A stretch of DNA of 8,858 nt from Verrucomicrobiales bacterium (GTDB taxonomy: Bacteria > Verrucomicrobiota > Verrucomicrobiia > Verrucomicrobiales > DEV007): positions 1 through 8,858 of the forward strand of contig QIKC01000076.1 of assembly GCA_003232855.1 (NCBI GenBank). Reading direction: 5' to 3'. Positions 5,594-8,858 of this stretch are shown here, piece by piece (positions within the stretch are counted from its first letter, which is position 1; the number at the start of each line of letters is the position of its first letter). The position numbers and the translations under genes were made by a program. The notes beneath the pieces are model-generated. The model did no database searches, was not told where the DNA came from, and saw nothing but the letters and a program-made list of their open reading frames with translations.

Positions 5594-6799
5594 TTAGAGG
5601 CTGTGCCCCATGCGGTCGCGTTTGGTTTCGAGGTAGCGCTCGTTGTGCGGGTTCGCCGGCTCCCTGACCGGGACTTGCTCGACGATGCTGAGTTTGTGCG
5701 CGTCGAGGCCGATGACCTTTTTAGGGTTGTTGGTCATCAGGCGAATTTTGCGTACGCCGAGGTCGTAGAGGATCTGGGCGCCGACGCCGTAGTCGCGGAT
5801 GTCGCCGGGGTAGCCGAGCTTTTCGTTGGCCTCAATCGTGTCGTAGCCTTGTTCCTGGAGCTTGTAGGCGTGGATTTTCGCTTGCAGGCCGATGCCGCGT
5901 CCCTCCTGACGCATGTAGAGAAGGACGCCCGAGTCCTCTTCGGAGATGCGTTTCATGGCGGTGTGCAGTTGGCCGCCGCAGTCGCATCGCTTGGAGCCGA
6001 AGACGTCGCCGGTGAGGCATTCGGAGTGGACGCGGACGAGGATCGGTTGGTCGGGATCGATTTGCCCTTTGACCAACGCTAGATGGACTTCGTCGTCGAA
6101 GCTGGCGCGGTACATGTGGAGATCGAAGTCGCCCCATTCGGTGGGCAGTTTGACCGTCTCTTCGTGTTCGACCAGTTTTTCGCGTTTGCGCCGATATTGG
6201 ATCAAGTTCTCGATGGTGCCAATTTTGAGCCCGTGTTCTGCGGCCATGGTTTCCAGCTCGGGTAGGCGCGCCATGGAGCCGTCGTCGTTGAGAATTTCGC
6301 AAATCACCGCGACTTCGGAGAGGCCGGCCAGTCGGGCGAGATCGACCGCTGCCTCGGTGTGTCCGGCACGGCGCAAGACGCCGCCGGCTTTGGCCTGTAG
6401 CGGGAAAATGTGGCCGGGTTGCACGAGATCCTGGCCGATGCTGGCCTCGTCGGCCAGCACGCGGATGGTGGCCGCCCGGTCGGCGGCGCTGATGCCGGTG
6501 GTGATGCCGCGCGCGGCATCGACGGAGACGGTGAAATTGGTGCGGAACGACTCGCGGTTGTTGGGCACCATCATCGGCAGTTCGAGGCGTGTGGCGGCCT
6601 CTTCCGACAGCGGCACGCAGATCAGACCGCGGCCGAATTTGGCCATGAAATTGACGATCTCCGGCGTTATTTTTTCGGCGGCGACGATGAGGTCGCCCTC
6701 GTTTTCGCGGTCGGCGTCGTCGGTGACGATCACCATTTTACCAGCGCGAAAATCGCTGATCAGTTCGTCGACGGGGCTAAATGGGGAAGGCTGCTGCAT
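5594..6799 (-). CDS. ribBA: Bifunctional DHBP synthase / GTP cyclohydrolase II (RibBA)
   Basis: The N-terminal half turns ribulose 5-phosphate into 3,4-dihydroxy-2-butanone 4-phosphate; the C-terminal half opens GTP to the pyrimidine precursor. These are the two entry steps of riboflavin synthesis. Counting 401 residues from ATG 6799, the RibB part shows DDADRENEGD (27-36) and RRAGHTEAAVD (143-153). The RibA part shows HSECLTGDVF then RCDC, giving the three zinc cysteines (261, 272, 274), RQEGRGIG (297-304), DIRDYGVGAQIL (333-344) and LMTNNPKK (354-361). Both halves look intact. The frame is open to a GTG at 6820, but that extension overlaps the likely -10 box, and the ATG gives the usual N terminus, so 6799 is preferred. 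The next gene, ribH, uses one of its products. I see no FMN riboswitch in the upstream 233 bp. Confidence 0.96.
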   Translation of the reverse strand: MQQPSPFSPVDELISDFRAGKMVIVTDDADRENEGDLIVAAEKITPEIVNFMAKFGRGLICVPLSEEAATRLELPMMVPNNRESFRTNFTVSVDAARGITTGISAADRAATIRVLADEASIGQDLVQPGHIFPLQAKAGGVLRRAGHTEAAVDLARLAGLSEVAVICEILNDDGSMARLPELETMAAEHGLKIGTIENLIQYRRKREKLVEHEETVKLPTEWGDFDLHMYRASFDDEVHLALVKGQIDPDQPILVRVHSECLTGDVFGSKRCDCGGQLHTAMKRISEEDSGVLLYMRQEGRGIGLQAKIHAYKLQEQGYDTIEANEKLGYPGDIRDYGVGAQILYDLGVRKIRLMTNNPKKVIGLDAHKLSIVEQVPVREPANPHNERYLETKRDRMGHSL

Positions 6800-6810
6800 G
6801 AGTGGCCGAC

Positions 6811-6819
6811 AGTATAGCA
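6811..6819 (-). promoter_or_regulatory. Possible extended -10 promoter of the ribBA transcription unit
   Basis: On the minus strand the bases read TGC-TATACT, an extended -10 pattern (TGn plus a 5/6 match to TATAAT). No good -35 box lies 16-18 bases upstream, which is acceptable for extended -10 promoters. Transcription would start about four bases before ATG 6799, giving an almost leaderless mRNA that fits the lack of a Shine-Dalgarno site there. The upstream palindrome at 6944-6991 would insulate it from the preceding gene. Confidence 0.4.
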
Positions 6820-6943
6820 CCGATTTTCGGCAGTTCTCCGGCGGTTTCTAGGGCTGATGCATGGGATAGCTTCAGAATGCGGGAACTTGGAGCAACTCTT
6901 CAGATCCGTTTGGAAAAGAGAACCCGGCTGAACCGAAATCTGC

Positions 6944-6991
6944 CCTCATTGCCCAAAAAAGGTACAATTGTACCTTTTTTGGGCAATGAGG
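6944..6991. terminator. 48-bp perfect palindrome, probable bidirectional terminator
   Basis: Positions 6944-6967 and 6968-6991 are exact reverse complements with no spacer. The centre reads A6-GGTAC-AATT-GTACC-T6, the form of a bidirectional intrinsic terminator: a short stem followed by six T on either strand. Outside it, CCTCATTGCCC pairs with GGGCAATGAGG and would lengthen the stem to about 22 bp. It lies 42 bp after the stop of the CT398-like gene and about 145 bp before ribBA, just where the nagZ unit should end. The long perfect outer arms exceed what termination needs, so a dispersed repeat or a symmetrical protein-binding site is also possible. Confidence 0.6.
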
Positions 6992-7032
6992 ATCGAAAAT
7001 TTCTCTTCGAGACTGGCGTGGGCGTTTCGTAT

Positions 7033-7734
7033 TTATCCGGCGTAGAGGAAGCGCCCGCATTGGTCGCAGTGGGCGATTTGCTTCGCCGCGCGGGCGGCGC
7101 CGGCGGTGGCCGGTGTCACACGCATGTGGCAGCCTTTGCAGTTCTCGCCATTCAGAGGCACGACGGCGTAATCTTTTTTGTTGGCGAAGATGCGGTCGTA
7201 TTCCTCGATTAGGTCGGTGTCGATTTGTTCGGCGAGTTTCGATTTGTCGTCTTTGGTCTCGGCGAGCTGGGCTTCGCACTCGGTTCTGCGCGCGGCGATT
7301 AGGGCGAGTTCGGCATCGACCGCCTCTTGGGTCTTTTCTAGCGTTGTGGTGGCGGCGGCGAGCTGTGCGGATAGCGTCTCTCCGGTCTCCATGAGTTCGA
7401 GCTCCGAATCTTCCAGTTTGGTGATCTCCTCGCCGTAGCGATCGACTTCGTGGTTGAGTGCCTGGAACTCTTCGTTTTTTCGGGTCTCGTATTGTTGAAC
7501 CTTGAGCTTGGCGATGGTGTCTTTTCGGGTGTCGATGTCGAGTTCCAAATTTTTGATAGCGACCTCGTTCTCCATGATCGTCGCGCGGGTGCTATCGACG
7601 GATTTTTGGTCGCCGTTGAGCCGGGATTTGGCGCCTTCTTCCTCGTGCGGCAGGCGCTCGAGATCGGCCGACAGTTCGTTGATGCGGCGGTCGCGGTCTT
7701 GGAGGACGAGGAGTTGTTCGACTTCTGCTAGCAT
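7033..7734 (-). CDS. CT398-like coiled-coil protein with C4 zinc ribbon (zf-RING_7 family)
   Basis: The 233-residue protein is a long helical hairpin followed by a small zinc ribbon. Residues about 1-185 are rich in Glu, Lys, Leu and Ala with heptad-like spacing, and KVQQYETRKNEEFQALNHEV (78-97) is the best conserved stretch of this family. The ribbon has CKGC (199-202) and CDQC (223-226), followed by GRFLY. Length and layout match bacterial CT398/HP0958-like proteins (Pfam zf-RING_7, once DUF164). In Chlamydia, CT398 has been reported to bind sigma-54 and type III secretion parts; in Helicobacter the relative is tied to flagellar expression. Whether the role holds here is unknown, and no such genes are near. 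It lies 24 bp after nagZ, probably in the same transcript. No clear Shine-Dalgarno site precedes ATG 7734. Confidence 0.85.
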   Translation of the reverse strand: MLAEVEQLLVLQDRDRRINELSADLERLPHEEEGAKSRLNGDQKSVDSTRATIMENEVAIKNLELDIDTRKDTIAKLKVQQYETRKNEEFQALNHEVDRYGEEITKLEDSELELMETGETLSAQLAAATTTLEKTQEAVDAELALIAARRTECEAQLAETKDDKSKLAEQIDTDLIEEYDRIFANKKDYAVVPLNGENCKGCHMRVTPATAGAARAAKQIAHCDQCGRFLYAG

Positions 7735-7758
7735 ATTGTGATCTGGTGTGAGGGTGTG

Positions 7759-8858
7759 TTAGTAGGTTTCGACGGGGCTGCGTTTGCCGTCTTCGACGCT
7801 GAGGATGGCGGCGCGTTCCTCGCCGAGCGTATCGACGCGCAGATCCCAGATGGCGGCGTCGATTTCTTCGAAGGCGGTGGTGCTGAAAGTGGCGGCGGGG
7901 CGCAGGCGCCGTTTCGTTTTGTGGACACGTTCGAGGGCGTCGGTGACTTCGATGTCGGGCATTTTTCGTAGCGCGGCGGCGGCTTTTTCGACCATTTCGA
8001 TGCGGTGGCAGATCATCACCAAATCGTTGCCGGCACGGATCGCGCCGGTGATGGTTTCGTCGAAGCCGACCTCGTTGAGGATGGCGCCCATGTCGAGGTC
8101 GTCGGTCATCACCAGGCCGTTGTCGTAGCCGAGCTGATCTCTGAGTAGGCGGGTGATGATGTTGTGTGAGAGGGAGGCGGGCAGGCGCGGGGAATCGGGG
8201 TCGAAGGCGGGGTAGTGTGAGTGGCAGACCATGATGCTGTCGAGCTCGGGGAGCAGCGTGCGGAAGGGGGTGAGCTCTTCGGCTTCGATTTGTTCGCGGC
8301 TGCGGTCGATGACGGGCAGTGATTCGTGGGCATCGCATCCGGCGTGGGCGTATCCGGGGAAGTGCTTGCCGCAGGAGAGGATGCCTTGTTCGCGCAGGGC
8401 GCGGTTGAATACGCCGGCGTTGTTGATGACTTCCTGGGTGTCGCGGCCGTAGCAGCGGCCTTTGAGGGAGTTGTCGGCGTCGTCGTCGTGGGAGATGTCG
8501 AGCACTGGGCAGAGGTCGAGGTTGAAGCCGAAGAGGTTCAATATCTGGCCGGTGAGTTTGCCGTGGCGTTTGATCAGCTCGGGGTCGGCTTTGTCGCGCA
8601 GAGCCTGGGCGTTGGGCGGTTCGTTGCCGATGAGCCGCAGGCGTGAGACGCGGCCGCCTTCTTGGTCGATGGTGATGATCGGTTCGACTTGGCTCAGGTC
8701 GCGCAGGTCGTCGATGAGCTTGCGCAACTGCGTCGGCGATTCGATGTTCCTGCCGAACAGGATGAACCCGCCTGGCTGGATCGCTTTGAAGCGCGCCGCA
8801 GTGTCGGCGTCGAGCGAGGTGCCGGGCACCCCGGTGAGGATCAGTTGACCAAGGTGTG
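7759..8858 (-). CDS. nagZ: Glycoside hydrolase family 3 beta-N-acetylglucosaminidase (NagZ-like), 5' end missing
   Basis: NagZ removes GlcNAc from anhydromuropeptides in cell-wall recycling, normally in the cytoplasm. The frame runs to the window edge: nine codons upstream of a GTG at 8829 read HLGQLILTG, continuing into VPGTSLD, the usual NagZ beginning, so that GTG is internal and the true start lies beyond 8858. Counting from the GTG, motifs are GGFILFGRN (20-28), TIDQEGGRVSRLR (53-65), KGRCYGRD (123-130), GKHFPGYAHAGCDAHESLP (154-172) and MTDDLDMGAI (241-250). The Asp166-x-His168 pair is the distinctive NagZ acid/base dyad, and one Asp of TDD is the nucleophile. The motif has Tyr where KHFPGH usually has His. 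No signal peptide can be judged because the N terminus is cut. Residues beyond about 310 form a C-terminal extension with no motif I recognise. Confidence 0.9.
   Translation of the reverse strand, partial: HLGQLILTGVPGTSLDADTAARFKAIQPGGFILFGRNIESPTQLRKLIDDLRDLSQVEPIITIDQEGGRVSRLRLIGNEPPNAQALRDKADPELIKRHGKLTGQILNLFGFNLDLCPVLDISHDDDADNSLKGRCYGRDTQEVINNAGVFNRALREQGILSCGKHFPGYAHAGCDAHESLPVIDRSREQIEAEELTPFRTLLPELDSIMVCHSHYPAFDPDSPRLPASLSHNIITRLLRDQLGYDNGLVMTDDLDMGAILNEVGFDETITGAIRAGNDLVMICHRIEMVEKAAAALRKMPDIEVTDALERVHKTKRRLRPAATFSTTAFEEIDAAIWDLRVDTLGEERAAILSVEDGKRSPVETY

Noticed and set aside
6800..6820. GTG 6820 as the start of RibBA
   Set aside because: The seven extra codons overlap the likely -10 box and add nothing resembling the RibB N terminus; ATG 6799 is the better start.
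8827..8829. GTG at 8829 as the start of NagZ
   Set aside because: The frame continues upstream to the window edge with LGQLILTG, which matches the usual NagZ N-terminal strand, so the start lies outside the window.

Overview
The window looks like chromosomal DNA of a Gram-negative bacterium, most likely a member of Verrucomicrobiota, class Opitutae (inference, moderate confidence). The signs are a secreted protein with a C-terminal PEP-CTERM sorting signal, a CT398-like zinc-ribbon coiled-coil protein of the kind known from Chlamydia and relatives, a pseudopilin-like protein, GC-rich coding sequence with AT-rich spacers, few clear Shine-Dalgarno sites, and the gene order ribBA-ribH-nusB-ftsY. 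No 16S or other marker gene is present to prove it.

Left part (1-1869). This is accessory sequence. The left edge may carry the first codons of a gene leaving the window on the minus strand, preceded by a very strong ribosome binding site and a 14-codon leader-like frame. A small unrecognised minus-strand ORF (150-365) follows. Then come two plus-strand genes: a pseudopilin-like membrane protein with an atypical N terminus (453-878) and a secreted PEP-CTERM protein (1039-1869). Between them lie two small palindromes sharing a GGTT-N3-AACC core.

Right part (1877-8858). This is a solid minus-strand block of housekeeping genes. In transcription order: nagZ (5' end outside the window), a CT398-like zinc-ribbon protein, a 48-bp perfect palindrome that resembles a bidirectional terminator, ribBA, ribH, nusB, ftsY, a CysJ-like flavoprotein reductase without a flavodoxin domain, a 25-bp-arm inverted repeat, and nadD. 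From ribBA to nadD spacings are -8 to 67 bp, so one transcription unit is plausible, starting at an extended -10 promoter just upstream of ribBA.

The ribBA-nadD block is metabolically coherent. RibBA and RibH make the two precursors of riboflavin, NadD makes the NAD backbone, and the reductase between them uses FAD and NADPH. NusB and FtsY add rRNA antitermination and membrane-protein targeting. NagZ is a murein-recycling enzyme.

No new multi-gene defence or metabolic system is visible. The most unusual content is in the spacers: three different palindromic or inverted repeats, one of which supplies the only usual start codon of nadD. No tRNA, rRNA, CRISPR array, insertion sequence or phage gene was recognised. 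No gene-free stretch exceeds 300 bases if the small ORF at 150-365 is accepted.
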